A stretch of 64,000 nucleotides of DNA from Streptomyces sp. 378 (GTDB lineage Bacteria > Actinomycetota > Actinomycetes > Streptomycetales > Streptomycetaceae). Position numbers and translations under genes: made by a program. Where the stretch lies: positions 1 to 64,000 of the forward strand of contig NZ_JASKMS010000032.1 in assembly GCF_030124145.1 (NCBI RefSeq), written 5' to 3'. Within the stretch, counting starts at the first letter, position 1, and every line of letters begins with the position of its first letter. The notes beneath the pieces are model-generated. The model searched no databases, was not told the DNA's origin, and was given only the letters and a program-made list of their open reading frames with translations. Of this stretch, positions 51,665 through 60,318 are shown piece after piece.

Positions 51665-53032
51665 ATGGTCCACAGACATGCCGTGACCGGTCGCCGGGTG
51701 GCGCTGACCGCGCTCGGCGCGCTCGTCGCGACCGGGCTCCCCACCGCCGTGGCGGCCGAGCCGACGCCCGCGGCCGGCCCCCTGCCCTCGGCCGCCCAGA
51801 CCCTCGGCGCCGACCGGCCCTCCACCCCGGTGCTGCGCGCCATGGAGCGCGACCTCGGACTGACGCCGGCCCAGGCGTCCCGGCGTTTGGTCAACGAGGC
51901 GGAGGCGGGCGCGCGGGCGGGGCGGCTGCGCATCGCCCTGGGTGAGCGCTTCGCGGGGGCCTGGCTGCGCGGTACGACGTCGCAGGAGCTCGTGGTGGCC
52001 ACGACGGACGCCGCGGACGTGGCCGCCATCAAGGCGCAGGGCGCGAAGGCGACCGTCGTGAAGAAGCCGCTGCGCGACCTGCGGGCCGTCAAGCAGAAGC
52101 TCGACGCGGCGTCCGCCCGGGTCAGCACCCGCCAGACGCCCCTGTGGTACGTCGACATCCCGGCCAACCGGGTCGTGGTGGAGGCCGGGACCAAGGCCGC
52201 GGCGGCCGCGTTCGTCAAGGCCGCCGGTCTCGACGCCAGCAGCGTGGGCGTGAAGGTCACGGCGAACCGGCCGCGGCTCTTGGAGGACATCGTCGGCGCC
52301 GCCGCCTACCACATCGACGGCACGGCCCGCTGCTCCATCGGTTTCTCCGTCACCAAGGGCGAGCAGGAGGGCTTCGCCTCGGCGGGCCACTGCGGCAAGC
52401 CGGGTGCCAAGACGACCGGGCACAACAATGCGGAGCAGGGCACGTTCCAGGCCTCCACCTTTCCCGGCAAGGACATGTCGTGGGTGGCCGTCAACGACGC
52501 GTGGAAGGTCACGCCGAACGTGAAGGGCGAGGGCGGGCAGGCGGTGCAGATCACCGGCTCGGTCCAGGCGCTGGTCGGGGCGGCGGTCTGCCGCTCGGGC
52601 TCCACCACGGGGTGGCACTGCGGCACGGTCGAGCAGCACGACACGAGTGTCAGCTACGCCGAGGGCAAGGTGGACGGCCTGACGCAGACGACGGTGTGCG
52701 CCGAGCCGGGCGACTCCGGCGGGCCGTACGTCTCGGGCGTCCAGGCACAGGGCGTGACGTCCGGCGGCTCCGGTGACTGCGCGACCGGCGGCACCACGTT
52801 CTACCAGCCGATCAACGCGCTGCTCAGCGACTTCGGCCTCACCCTCGCCACCGCCGAGGCGGAGTCCCCGGCACCCCAGGGCGATGCCGCGCAGACGTGG
52901 GCCGCGGGTCGCGTCTACGAGGCCGGGGTCACGGTGACGCACGCCGGTGTGCGCTACCAGTGTCTGCAGACGCACCAGGCCCAGGGCCCCTGGGCGCCCA
53001 CCGGCACCCCTGCCCTCTGGCAGCGGGTGTGA
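51665..53032 (+). CDS. sprC: Streptogrisin C-like secreted serine protease with chitin-binding tail
   Basis: Precursor of 455 residues. Signal peptide (RVALTALGALVATGLPTAVA), a long alpha-lytic-type pro-region (~35-200, the folding chaperone), then the S1 protease with Cys-His in GFASAGHCG, and the nucleophile in EPGDSGGPYVSG. The C-terminal ~45 residues (AAGRVYEAGVTVTHAGVRYQ...) are a CBM5/12-type chitin-binding module, as in SprC. ATG 51665 has AAGGAGA upstream. It degrades proteins associated with chitin. Gene symbol by architecture and size (SprC 457 residues). Confidence 0.9.
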   Translation: MVHRHAVTGRRVALTALGALVATGLPTAVAAEPTPAAGPLPSAAQTLGADRPSTPVLRAMERDLGLTPAQASRRLVNEAEAGARAGRLRIALGERFAGAWLRGTTSQELVVATTDAADVAAIKAQGAKATVVKKPLRDLRAVKQKLDAASARVSTRQTPLWYVDIPANRVVVEAGTKAAAAAFVKAAGLDASSVGVKVTANRPRLLEDIVGAAAYHIDGTARCSIGFSVTKGEQEGFASAGHCGKPGAKTTGHNNAEQGTFQASTFPGKDMSWVAVNDAWKVTPNVKGEGGQAVQITGSVQALVGAAVCRSGSTTGWHCGTVEQHDTSVSYAEGKVDGLTQTTVCAEPGDSGGPYVSGVQAQGVTSGGSGDCATGGTTFYQPINALLSDFGLTLATAEAESPAPQGDAAQTWAAGRVYEAGVTVTHAGVRYQCLQTHQAQGPWAPTGTPALWQRV

Positions 53033-53049
53033 CGAAGGGTCAGGGCTGT

Positions 53050-53083
53050 CCGGCGCCGGCGCGGCACGTGCCGTCGGCGCCGG
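53050..53083. terminator. Bidirectional hairpin after the sprC-like gene
   Basis: CCGGCGCCG (53050-53058) and CGGCGCCGG (53075-53083) form a perfect 9-bp stem with a 16-base loop. It separates sprC from the convergent gene at 53094. Confidence 0.6.
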
Positions 53084-53093
53084 GCGGGCCCGG

Positions 53094-53573
53094 CTACTCC
53101 CCCGCCAGCAGCGCGTACGCGGTGGCGACGAACGGGTCGTGGGCGCGGAAGCGTGGTACCGAGTGGCTCGCCGACGCGAGCTGGCAGGTTCTGACCCACC
53201 ACGTACCGGGTTCGGTGGCGTCGGCGGTCCCGGCTGCGGACGGCGGGTCGAGCCGGCGCAGGATGCGTGCCATGGCCCAGTGGCTCCACAGCACGGTGGG
53301 GGCGGAGTCGGCGCGCGGCGGATAGGTCTCCACGGACTTGGGGAACACGGGGAGTTCGTCCGGGTCGGGCGGGGTGCCCAGCAGAACGGCCGGCAGCAGC
53401 GCGTCGGCTCCCAGCGCGCGGACGGCCGCGAGTGCGAGACTTCCCTCCTCCGCGTCGACCGGCCCGGTGGCGGACGCTCGCGCGTGGTCTCCGCCCCGAA
53501 GGGCGGAGACCACGCTGGAGGCGAGGTCCTGCACCGCGCCCTGCAAGAGGGTCGAAGTGCCAGACTGCTCCAT
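53094..53573 (-). CDS. Unrecognised protein, second gene of a two-gene unit
   Basis: Protein of 159 residues starting MEQSGTSTLLQGAVQDLASS. Mostly helical; conserved-looking aromatic stretches VLWSHWAMARILRRLDPP and EPGTWWVRTCQLASASHSV, one Cys, no signal peptide, membrane helix or known motif. It lies 20 bases downstream of the 62-residue gene, so the two form an operon. No family is recognised, and I assign no function. Confidence 0.65.
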   Translation of the reverse strand: MEQSGTSTLLQGAVQDLASSVVSALRGGDHARASATGPVDAEEGSLALAAVRALGADALLPAVLLGTPPDPDELPVFPKSVETYPPRADSAPTVLWSHWAMARILRRLDPPSAAGTADATEPGTWWVRTCQLASASHSVPRFRAHDPFVATAYALLAGE

Positions 53574-53592
53574 TGACTACTCCCGTCGATCA

Positions 53593-53781
53593 CTAGCCCT
53601 TCTTCGGGCGCGGGGTCGGCGGCGACAGCAGCAGCTTGGTCGCCCCGGAGGACAGAGCCAGTGCCGCGCACTCACGGCTGTCGCGGTAGACGCCGTCGAG
53701 TTCCGCCGGGTCGAGTGCCGCCTCGATGTCGACGCTCGGCACACCGCTCAGTTCTTCGATGACCTTTTCCTTGGAAGGCAT
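53593..53781 (-). CDS. 62-residue unrecognised protein, first gene of a two-gene unit
   Basis: Starts MPSKEKVIEELSGVPSVDIE and ends PPTPRPKKG. The first two-thirds are acidic and helical, the end Pro/Lys-rich and disordered. One Cys. GGGAGATGG lies upstream of the ATG. A short acidic leader with a distinct tail could be a peptide precursor, but there is no maturation enzyme next to it. The upstream region (53782-53930) is markedly AT-richer than the rest of the window. Confidence 0.6.
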   Translation of the reverse strand: MPSKEKVIEELSGVPSVDIEAALDPAELDGVYRDSRECAALALSSGATKLLLSPPTPRPKKG

Positions 53782-53819
53782 AGCACCATCTCCCTGAGCT
53801 GAAGCGAAGTACCTTCACC

Positions 53820-53835
53820 TTCCGGATCACCGGAA
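53820..53835. promoter_or_regulatory. Palindrome upstream of the two-gene unit
   Basis: TTCCGG-ATCA-CCGGAA (53820-53835) lies 39 bases upstream of the start of the 62-residue gene in an AT-rich promoter region. It is a candidate operator. Confidence 0.4.
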
Positions 53836-53995
53836 TCGGACAAAGCGTGCCAACTTCCTCAGAAATCACTTAAATAACATCTTCAACATCTCAGGCACGA
53901 AGGATCGCGTCGGCGCGGCATCGGGCGGGTGAGTGGTTCTGCTCCGGCTGGGGAACCCGGTGAGCGCTGTACCCACCTACTCCCTGGAGAGGGCC

Positions 53996-54529
53996 ATGAG
54001 TCTGTTGCGTGTGCTCGGCCGCCCCATGCTGGCCTCGATGTTCCTCGCGGGCGGCATGAACTCCGTCCGCGACCCGAAACAGGTCGCCGACGCCGCCGAG
54101 CCTGTCGTCCAACCGGTCACCGAGCGCATCCCCCAGCTGCCGGACCGCACCGAGCAGGTCGTGCGGCTGAGCGGCGCCGTGCAGGTCGCCGCGGGGCTGA
54201 TGCTGGCCACCGGGCGCATGCCGCGTCCGGCCGCCCTGGCCATCGCGGCCACCCTGGTGCCCACCACGCTGGCCGGGCACCGTTTCTGGGAGGCGGATGA
54301 CCCCGAGGAGCGGGCACAGCAGCGCATCCACTTCCTCAAGAACCTGTCCATGCTGGGCGGACTGCTGATCGCCGCCGATGACACCGGCGCCCGCCCCTCC
54401 GTGGTGTGGCGCGGCACCCACGCCGCCCGCGGTCTGCGGCGCGACGCGGGTCTGGTGCGCCGCTCCGTGCGCGCCACCGCCCGCCCGGCCGCGGCGGCCG
54501 GACGCGTCCGGGGCAAGCTGCCCGCCTGA
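53996..54529 (+). CDS. DoxX family membrane protein
   Basis: Protein of 177 residues with four membrane segments of the DoxX type: RVLGRPMLASMFLAGGMNSV, VRLSGAVQVAAGLMLATGR, AALAIAATLVPTTLAGHRFW and NLSMLGGLLIAADD. The tail is Arg/Ala-rich. DoxX proteins participate in membrane redox or oxidative stress complexes. ATG 53996 has GGAGAGGG. A hemerythrin gene follows about 80 bases downstream in the same direction. Confidence 0.88.
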   Translation: MSLLRVLGRPMLASMFLAGGMNSVRDPKQVADAAEPVVQPVTERIPQLPDRTEQVVRLSGAVQVAAGLMLATGRMPRPAALAIAATLVPTTLAGHRFWEADDPEERAQQRIHFLKNLSMLGGLLIAADDTGARPSVVWRGTHAARGLRRDAGLVRRSVRATARPAAAAGRVRGKLPA

Positions 54530-54605
54530 GCCGCCGGCACGGCCGCGGCGGGACCACGCGTTATCCCCCTGAGGCCGGGGGACCCGAGCTCTGGAGGTGA
54601 AGGAC

Positions 54606-55169
54606 ATGGGACACGGAGGAAACGTCATCGACGAGCTGGTGACCGATCACCGCGAGGTCGAGGAAATGTTCGGCAGGATCGAGGCGCTGCCGTCCGGCCA
54701 CCAGGACCGCAAGATGTACGCCGACCAGGTCACGATGGAGCTCGTACGGCACTCGGTGGCCGAGGAGGCCTACCTCTACCCGGCCGTACGCGAGCATGTG
54801 GCCGGCGGGGACGCCCTCGCCGACCGGGAACTCGAGGACCACGCCACGGCCGAGCAGATCATGAAGGATCTGGAAGGCTGTGACGCGGGCGACGCCGACT
54901 TCGACCGGCTGATGGGCATGCTGATGAGCGAGATCCGCTCGCACATCGCCGACGAGGAGGGCAACCTCTTCCCGCGGCTGCGGCAGGCCTGTCCGATGGA
55001 CGCGCTCAACGAGCTGGGCGACAAGGTGCGCAAGGCGAAGAAGACCGCCCCGACCCGGCCGCACCCGGCCGCACCCGACAAGCCTCCGGCGAACAAGCTG
55101 CTGGCTCCGGGCACCGGCATGGTGGACCGGCTGCGCGACGCGCTGAGCGGCCGCGGCAAGTCCGAGTAG
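54606..55169 (+). CDS. Hemerythrin HHE domain protein
   Basis: Protein of 187 residues. The HHE di-iron ligands lie in DHREVEEMF, RHSVAEEAYLYP, DHATAEQIM and SHIADEEGNLFPRL. A Pro/Lys-rich tail follows. It probably binds O2, NO or iron in stress defence. ATG 54606 follows GGAGGTGA by five bases; the GTG at 54597 is inside that RBS. Same direction as the DoxX gene. Confidence 0.92.
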   Translation: MGHGGNVIDELVTDHREVEEMFGRIEALPSGHQDRKMYADQVTMELVRHSVAEEAYLYPAVREHVAGGDALADRELEDHATAEQIMKDLEGCDAGDADFDRLMGMLMSEIRSHIADEEGNLFPRLRQACPMDALNELGDKVRKAKKTAPTRPHPAAPDKPPANKLLAPGTGMVDRLRDALSGRGKSE

Positions 55170-55177
55170 GCACTCAC

Positions 55178-55225
55178 CACGGAAAGCGGGGCCCGTCGCC
55201 GAGGCGACGGGCCCCGCTTTCCGTG
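55178..55225. terminator. Very strong terminator after the hemerythrin gene
   Basis: Perfect 22-bp inverted repeat, left arm 55178-55199 (starts CACGGAAAGCGGGGCCC), right arm 55204-55225, loop CGAG. It directly follows the hemerythrin stop. Confidence 0.92.
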
Positions 55226-55451
55226 CGCGTGTGATCAACCCCACTGTGACCTCAAGGCCTTTGCCGGGCAGGGCGTTTGGGAGGCGCGGGACGGCGGATC
55301 AAGGTGCGGTGGCACCGCTTCCGCGGTCCTCTCTGCCACGATGGTCCGCGCCGTACCCGTCGAGGGAGTCCACCGCGCAGCGCCGCCGGTGCCCATCGCT
55401 CCCCCGTCCTCCTTCTGCTGAGTCCTCCGACTCGTCTCCGAGTACCGCACT
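55226..55451. other. Non-coding region upstream of the MFS gene
   Basis: 226 bases. No gene on either strand is credible. Contains the MFS promoter region; no motif is certain. Confidence 0.4.
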
Positions 55452-56768
55452 GTGCCTGCCTCCTCCTTCCCCTCCCCTGCCCTGCCCGCCTCCCGCTCGC
55501 CGTGGCGGTCGCTGCGGTACCGCAGCATGCGCTGGTGGTCCGTCGCGAACTTCGTGTCGAACGCCGGTACGTGGATGCAGCTCACGGTGCAGAACCTGCT
55601 GGTCCTGCAGATCACCGGGTCCGCCGCCGCGACGGGACTGTCCATGTCCGTGCAGGCCGCTCCGGCGCTGCTGATCAGCGTGCTGGGCGGGGCCGCCGTC
55701 GACCGGTGGCCGCGCAAGCTCACGGCCGCCGTGAGCCAGGCGGTGCTCGGCGCGATCGCCTTCACCACGGCCGTACTCGTGGCGCTGGACCGGATCGACA
55801 TGACCTCGCTGATGGTGCTGGCCGCCGTCACGGGCGTCGTCGCGACCGTCGACAACCCGGCGTGCGCCCTGCTGGGCAACGACCTCGTGCCCGCGGAGGA
55901 CGTGCCCTCGGCCATCGGGGTCGGGGCGCTGGTGCACCAGGCGGGCCGGCTGGTGGGAGCGGCTCTGGCCGGTGTGGCGGTCGGATTCCTCGGCACGTCG
56001 GCCGCCTACTTCGGCAACGGGCTGTCGTTCCTGTTCGTGGCCGCGGTCATCCCGTTCCTGCGCCCGGCGGCCGGAGCGGTGCGTCAGGACGCCACGGCCC
56101 CGAAGGACACCGGTCCGGACCTGACCGTGCGCGAGGGGCTGGCCTACTTCATGCGGCGCCCGCGCCTCGTCGCGCTGGCGGGTGTGACCGGAATCAGCTC
56201 CGTGTTCGGCCGCAACTACGGGCTCACCCTGGCCGTGCTCGTCACCGGGCCGCTCGCGGGAGGCGCCGCTTCCTTCGGCACGGTGTCGACGGTGCTCGCC
56301 GTCGGCGGGATCCTCGGCGCGGTGCTCGGCGCCCGGCTGCGCCGGCCGTCCGTCCGGCTCGTGGGCGCGCTGGCGGCCACGGGGGCGCTGCTTCAGGCGG
56401 TGGCGGGGTTGTCGCCGTCGCTGGCGGTGCTGATCGTGCTGGTGCTGCCGATGGCCGTGGTGGAGTCCGTCTCCGACACCGCCGGCGCGTCCGTCCTGCA
56501 GACCGACCCGCCCCCGCGTCTGCGGGGACGGGTGCTGGGTGTGTGGGGCAGCATCGGCACGGTGTGGGGTCTGGGTGGCCCGCCCGCGCTGGGCCTGCTC
56601 ATGGAGGTGGCCGGACCCCGCGGCGCCCTCGTCACCGGCGGGCTGCTCATCGCCGGCGCGATCGGCGCGGGCGCCCTGCTGCGGCAGCGGCGGGCCGCGG
56701 CACCGGTGATGCTCCGCACCGGCGAGCACGACGTGGCGGGTCGGCCGGCGCTGAGCCCCGCGGCCTGA
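55452..56768 (+). CDS. MFS transporter of the EntS-like (MFS_3) type
   Basis: Protein of 438 residues with about twelve membrane helices: MRWWSVANFVSNAGTWMQLT, LLISVLGGAAVDRWPRK, GRLVGAALAGVAVGFLG and GILGAVLGARLRR. The RDWxR-like loop (VDRWPRK) identifies an exporter of the EntS/MFS_3 group, often for siderophores or macrolides. The GTG at 55452 lacks an RBS, so the start is uncertain. An imperfect duplicate of its last 45 bases lies downstream. Confidence 0.88.
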   Translation: MPASSFPSPALPASRSPWRSLRYRSMRWWSVANFVSNAGTWMQLTVQNLLVLQITGSAAATGLSMSVQAAPALLISVLGGAAVDRWPRKLTAAVSQAVLGAIAFTTAVLVALDRIDMTSLMVLAAVTGVVATVDNPACALLGNDLVPAEDVPSAIGVGALVHQAGRLVGAALAGVAVGFLGTSAAYFGNGLSFLFVAAVIPFLRPAAGAVRQDATAPKDTGPDLTVREGLAYFMRRPRLVALAGVTGISSVFGRNYGLTLAVLVTGPLAGGAASFGTVSTVLAVGGILGAVLGARLRRPSVRLVGALAATGALLQAVAGLSPSLAVLIVLVLPMAVVESVSDTAGASVLQTDPPPRLRGRVLGVWGSIGTVWGLGGPPALGLLMEVAGPRGALVTGGLLIAGAIGAGALLRQRRAAAPVMLRTGEHDVAGRPALSPAA

Positions 56769-56849
56769 ACGGACTCCGTACGAGGGCAGCAAGGCCCTCG
56801 ATACGAGCACGACGTGCCGGGCCGACCGGGGCGGAGCCCGCAGCCCGAG
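56724..56849. repeat. Imperfect duplication of the MFS 3' end
   Basis: The last 45 bases of the MFS gene (56724-56768, starting GAGCACGACGTG) are repeated at about 80 % identity at 56805-56849. A 12-bp inverted repeat CCGTACGAGGGC (56776-56787) and GCCCTCGTACGG (56870-56881) brackets the second copy and may act as terminator. Confidence 0.7.
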
Positions 56850-56913
56850 GGACCGCCGGGCGAGGGGCGGCCCTCGTACGGCGGTCCGCACAGCTCCGGC
56901 CCGGTGCCCTCCC

Positions 56914-58311
56914 CTACGGCCGCAGCGCCTCCTGCGCCGCCTTGGCCGCCCTGCGGGCCAGCAGGGTCGTGGAACGGCCGTCGAGGTAGGGCAGGACCAC
57001 GGCCTGGCCGCCCCAGGTGCGGAGCACCTCCGCCTCGGGCAGGTCCTGGACGGAGTAGTCCCCGCCCTTGACCCAGACGTCCGGCCGCAGCCGGGCCAGT
57101 ACCGCCTCGGGGGTGTCCTCCTCGAAGACCACGACGGCGTCGACGCTGCCGAGCGCGGCCAGGACGCGGGCGCGGTCCGCCGCCGGGTTGAGCGGGCGGC
57201 CCGGGCCCTTGCGCCGGGTGACGGACGCGTCGGAGTTCAGGCACACGATGAGGCAGTCGCCGATGCGCCGGGCACTCTCCAGCAGGCCGACGTGACCGGC
57301 GTGCACCAGGTCGAAGCAACCGCCCGTGGCGACGACGGTGCCACCGCGGGCCCGGACCCTCTCGGCGAGGCCGAACGCGTCGGTCGCGGGATCGTCCTCG
57401 GGGCCGGGCACCGGCTCGGTCCGCCACAGGTCGGGGTTGCCCGCGCCGCCCGCCGCGACGAACGAGGCCGCCTCGGCGACCGCGCGCTGCAGCGCCTCCT
57501 CGGGGAGCAGTCCGTCGGCGAGGGCCGCCGCCGCCGTGGCGGCGAAGCAGTCGCCCGCGCCGCAGGGATCCCCGACGGCCCGGTAGGGCACGGGCACGAG
57601 CATCGGGGTGCCGGAACCCGGCCGGGCCAGCAGCACCCCGCGCTCACCGAGGGTGACCGCGACACCGGCGGCCCGCCAGCGCTCGGCCAGTCGTGCCCCG
57701 CGCTCCGCGAAGGCGCCCAGGGTGGTCCCTCCTGCGCCGGGGTGCAGGGCCTGTGCCTCCGCCGCGTTGGGGGTGACCAGGCGGGCTCCGGGCACGGGCG
57801 GGTCGCCCTTGAGGTGCGGGTCCCACACCAGCGGGGTGCGCCGGGCGGCCTCCTCCAGGAGCGGCCGCAGGGCGCCCGCGGTGTGCCGGCCGTAGTCGGC
57901 GACCAGGACGGCGTGCGCGCCGGCCAGCGCCTCACGGACCGCGTCGCCGGGTTCGCCGGGGGTGCCGCCGCCCCGGTCGATGCGGACGACGGGCCGGCCT
58001 CCCGCGAGGACGCGGGTCTTGACCGGCAGGGTGCCGTTCAGCGGGAGCTCCAGCAGCCGGACCCGGCCGCGCAGGTCGTGCCGTACCGCCGCGCTGGCGT
58101 CGTCGTCGCCGAGTGCGGTCACCAGGACGACGTCCCGGCCGCCGCGGGCGGCGAGGGCGGCGGCCAGACCGGCGCCGCCCGGGTGACGGCGGTCGCCGGT
58201 GACGTCGACGACGGGGGCGGGGGCGTCCGGGGAGAGCCGGGTGGAGACGCCTTCGATGTCCTCGTCGAGGAGGACGTCCCCGACGACGGCCAGGGGGTGC
58301 GGCCCGGTCAT
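56914..58311 (-). CDS. hldE: Bifunctional heptose 7-phosphate kinase / heptose 1-phosphate adenylyltransferase (HldE-like)
   Basis: Protein of 465 residues. The N-terminal PfkB-type kinase domain (~1-310) has HPGGAGLAAALAARGG and the anion hole GAGDCFAA. The C-terminal cytidylyltransferase-like domain (~330-460) starts TGGCFDLVHAGHVGLL with the HxGH nucleotide motif and ends with the LNPAADRARVLAALGSVDAVV region. It phosphorylates and then adenylylates heptose to give ADP-heptose. The ATG overlaps the gmhA stop (ATGA). No second heptose epimerase (HldD) is visible in the window. Confidence 0.9.
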   Translation of the reverse strand: MTGPHPLAVVGDVLLDEDIEGVSTRLSPDAPAPVVDVTGDRRHPGGAGLAAALAARGGRDVVLVTALGDDDASAAVRHDLRGRVRLLELPLNGTLPVKTRVLAGGRPVVRIDRGGGTPGEPGDAVREALAGAHAVLVADYGRHTAGALRPLLEEAARRTPLVWDPHLKGDPPVPGARLVTPNAAEAQALHPGAGGTTLGAFAERGARLAERWRAAGVAVTLGERGVLLARPGSGTPMLVPVPYRAVGDPCGAGDCFAATAAAALADGLLPEEALQRAVAEAASFVAAGGAGNPDLWRTEPVPGPEDDPATDAFGLAERVRARGGTVVATGGCFDLVHAGHVGLLESARRIGDCLIVCLNSDASVTRRKGPGRPLNPAADRARVLAALGSVDAVVVFEEDTPEAVLARLRPDVWVKGGDYSVQDLPEAEVLRTWGGQAVVLPYLDGRSTTLLARRAAKAAQEALRP

Positions 58312-58943
58312 GACGTGCTCCCGTGGGTGAGGACGGCGCGCCGGGCCAGGGGTGTGGCCACGGCCGTGTCGAAGCACTCGCAGAGCAGATGAACGGCGAC
58401 GAGGTGCGTCTCCTGGACGTTCGCGGTGCTGCCGGCGTCGACGCACAGGGATTCGTGCGCGGCTTCCGCGAGGGGGTTGGGGCCGCGCCCGGTCAGGGCC
58501 CACACACGCAGTCCGGCCTGCCGGGCGGTCACGGCGGCGGCGATGAGGTTGGGGCTGCGGCCGGAGGTGGAGAGCACCATCAGGATGTCGCCGGGACGGC
58601 CGTGGGCGGTGACCTGGCGGGCGTAGACATGGTCGAAGCCGTAGTCGTTGCCGATGGCGGTCATGCTGGAGGTCTCGGCGTGCAGGGCGAGCGCGGAGTA
58701 CGCGCGGCGTTCCCGACGGTAGCGGCCCACCAGTTCGGCGGTGAGGTGCTGTGCCTGGGCGGCGCTGCCGCCGTTGCCCGCGACGAGCAGTCGGCCGCCG
58801 CCGGTGAGGACGTCGGCGAGCCGGCCGCCCCAGTCCGCGACCCGGTCCAGGCCGTCGTCACGGAACCGTGCGAGGGTTTCCTCCAAAGACCGGCAGTGCA
58901 GTCGAGCGGCTTCCAGGGCGTCGTGTGCTGAGGGTTCGCTCAT
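58308..58943 (-). CDS. gmhA: Phosphoheptose isomerase (GmhA-like SIS protein)
   Basis: Protein of 211 residues with one SIS domain: VAGNGGSAAQAQHLTAELVG, LSTSGRSPNLIAAAVTAR and a C-terminal ETHLVAVHLLCECFD with the zinc-binding His/Glu. It converts sedoheptulose 7-phosphate to glycero-manno-heptose 7-phosphate, the first step to ADP-heptose. ATG 58943 has no clear RBS. Followed without gap by hldE. Confidence 0.92.
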   Translation of the reverse strand: MSEPSAHDALEAARLHCRSLEETLARFRDDGLDRVADWGGRLADVLTGGGRLLVAGNGGSAAQAQHLTAELVGRYRRERRAYSALALHAETSSMTAIGNDYGFDHVYARQVTAHGRPGDILMVLSTSGRSPNLIAAAVTARQAGLRVWALTGRGPNPLAEAAHESLCVDAGSTANVQETHLVAVHLLCECFDTAVATPLARRAVLTHGSTS

Positions 58944-59040
58944 GTCGGTCGGGCGTACCGCCGTGGGTGACGGCGGCGAACCCACACCTCCTTCGAACGT
59001 CGGACGTCGGCTGTTGCCGGGGCGGGGCGGAGCGGAGCGG

Positions 59041-60318
59041 TCAGCCTGCGCCGGTCGCGGCGGTTTCGGTGTCGAGGACCTCGCAGTAGGCGGCCTCGGT
59101 GGCCGCGGCGACCTGCCCCCAGCCGTAGCGGCTCAGGACCCGGCGGCGGCCGGCCGCCCCGCAGGCCGCGCGGGCCTCCGGGTCGGCGAGCAGTCCGGCG
59201 ACGACGCGGGCCAGGGCCGCCGGATCGCGGGGCGGCACCAGCCGCCCGGTGCCGGGGTCGGCGACGGTGTCGAGCTGCCCGCCGACCGCGCTGGCCACCA
59301 CGGGCACGCCGCAGGCCATGGCTTCCAGCGGGACGATGCCGAAGGGTTCGTAGTCGGCGGGGCACACCACCACGTCGGCGGAGCGCAGCAGCGCGGGCAC
59401 GTCCTCGCTGGGCAGGGCACCGGTGAAGCGGACCCGGTCGGCGACGCCCGCGTCCCGGGCGATGCCGCGCAGCCGCCGCACCTCCGGGTCGCCGTCGAGC
59501 CGGTCGGCGGGCGGCCCGCCGACCACGACCAGCTCGGTCCGGGGCAGCCGGGCCAGCGCGGCGATGGTCACCGCGGCGCCCTTGCGCGGTACCAGCCGGC
59601 CCAGCTGGAGGATCCGGTGCGGGTACGGTCCGCGTGGCGCGGCCGGGCCCTTCGGCGTGAACCGGTCGGGGTCGACGCCGCACGGCACGATGCCCACCTG
59701 GTGCGGGGGGATGCCCATGCGGGCCAGTTCGTGGGCTTCGTCCCGGCAGGTGGCGATGACGCGGTCGCAGCCCAGCCCGACCTCGATCTCACCCGGGATG
59801 CGCTCCGGCGGGCTGGTGTCGGCGAGCCGCTGGTGGCGCCGCTTCACCGTGCCGAGGGCGTGGTACGTGTGCAGCAGGGGCAGGCCGTGTTCGCGGGTGG
59901 CGCGCAGCGCGGCCAGGCCCGACATCCAGTAGTGGGAGTGCACGAGGTCGGGAGCCCGGGTGCGCCAGCTGCGGACGAGGTGGCGGCCGAACTCGTCCAT
60001 GTGCGGCAGGAGCGCGTCCTTGGGGAGCGGTTCGGCCGGCCCGGCGGGCACGTGGTGGACCTCCACACCGTCGCGCAGCTCCACCCGGACGGGCAGGTCG
60101 GGCGCGTCGCGCCGGGTGTAGACGGTGACGCGGTGCCCCCGGTCGGCGAGTGCCCCGGCGAGGCAGGCCACATGGACGTTCTGTCCGCCGGCGTCGACGC
60201 CGCCGAGGGTGGCGAGGGGACTGGCGTGCTCGGAGACCAGCGCGATCGCGAGGACGCCCGGAACGCGCGGGTCCCCGCCGAGCGGTCCAGCGGGGAAGGG
60301 GCTGAGGGACGGCGTCAT
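59041..60318 (-). CDS. Glycosyltransferase family 4 protein
   Basis: Protein of 425 residues with the GT-B fold: HASPLATLGGVDAGGQNVHV at the N-terminus and SADVVVCPADYEPFGIVPLEAMACGVPVV with the E-x7-E motif of GT4 retaining enzymes in the donor-binding half. It probably adds a sugar (mannose or heptose) to a glycan. GGAGGTG precedes the ATG. It is coupled to the preceding glycosyltransferase gene (ATGA) and separated by 97 bases from gmhA. Confidence 0.92.
   Translation of the reverse strand: MTPSLSPFPAGPLGGDPRVPGVLAIALVSEHASPLATLGGVDAGGQNVHVACLAGALADRGHRVTVYTRRDAPDLPVRVELRDGVEVHHVPAGPAEPLPKDALLPHMDEFGRHLVRSWRTRAPDLVHSHYWMSGLAALRATREHGLPLLHTYHALGTVKRRHQRLADTSPPERIPGEIEVGLGCDRVIATCRDEAHELARMGIPPHQVGIVPCGVDPDRFTPKGPAAPRGPYPHRILQLGRLVPRKGAAVTIAALARLPRTELVVVGGPPADRLDGDPEVRRLRGIARDAGVADRVRFTGALPSEDVPALLRSADVVVCPADYEPFGIVPLEAMACGVPVVASAVGGQLDTVADPGTGRLVPPRDPAALARVVAGLLADPEARAACGAAGRRRVLSRYGWGQVAAATEAAYCEVLDTETAATGAG

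Noticed and set aside
53839..53854. TGGCACG-N-TTTG on the minus strand, like a sigma-54 promoter
   Set aside because: Streptomyces has no sigma-54, and the -12 element does not match well.
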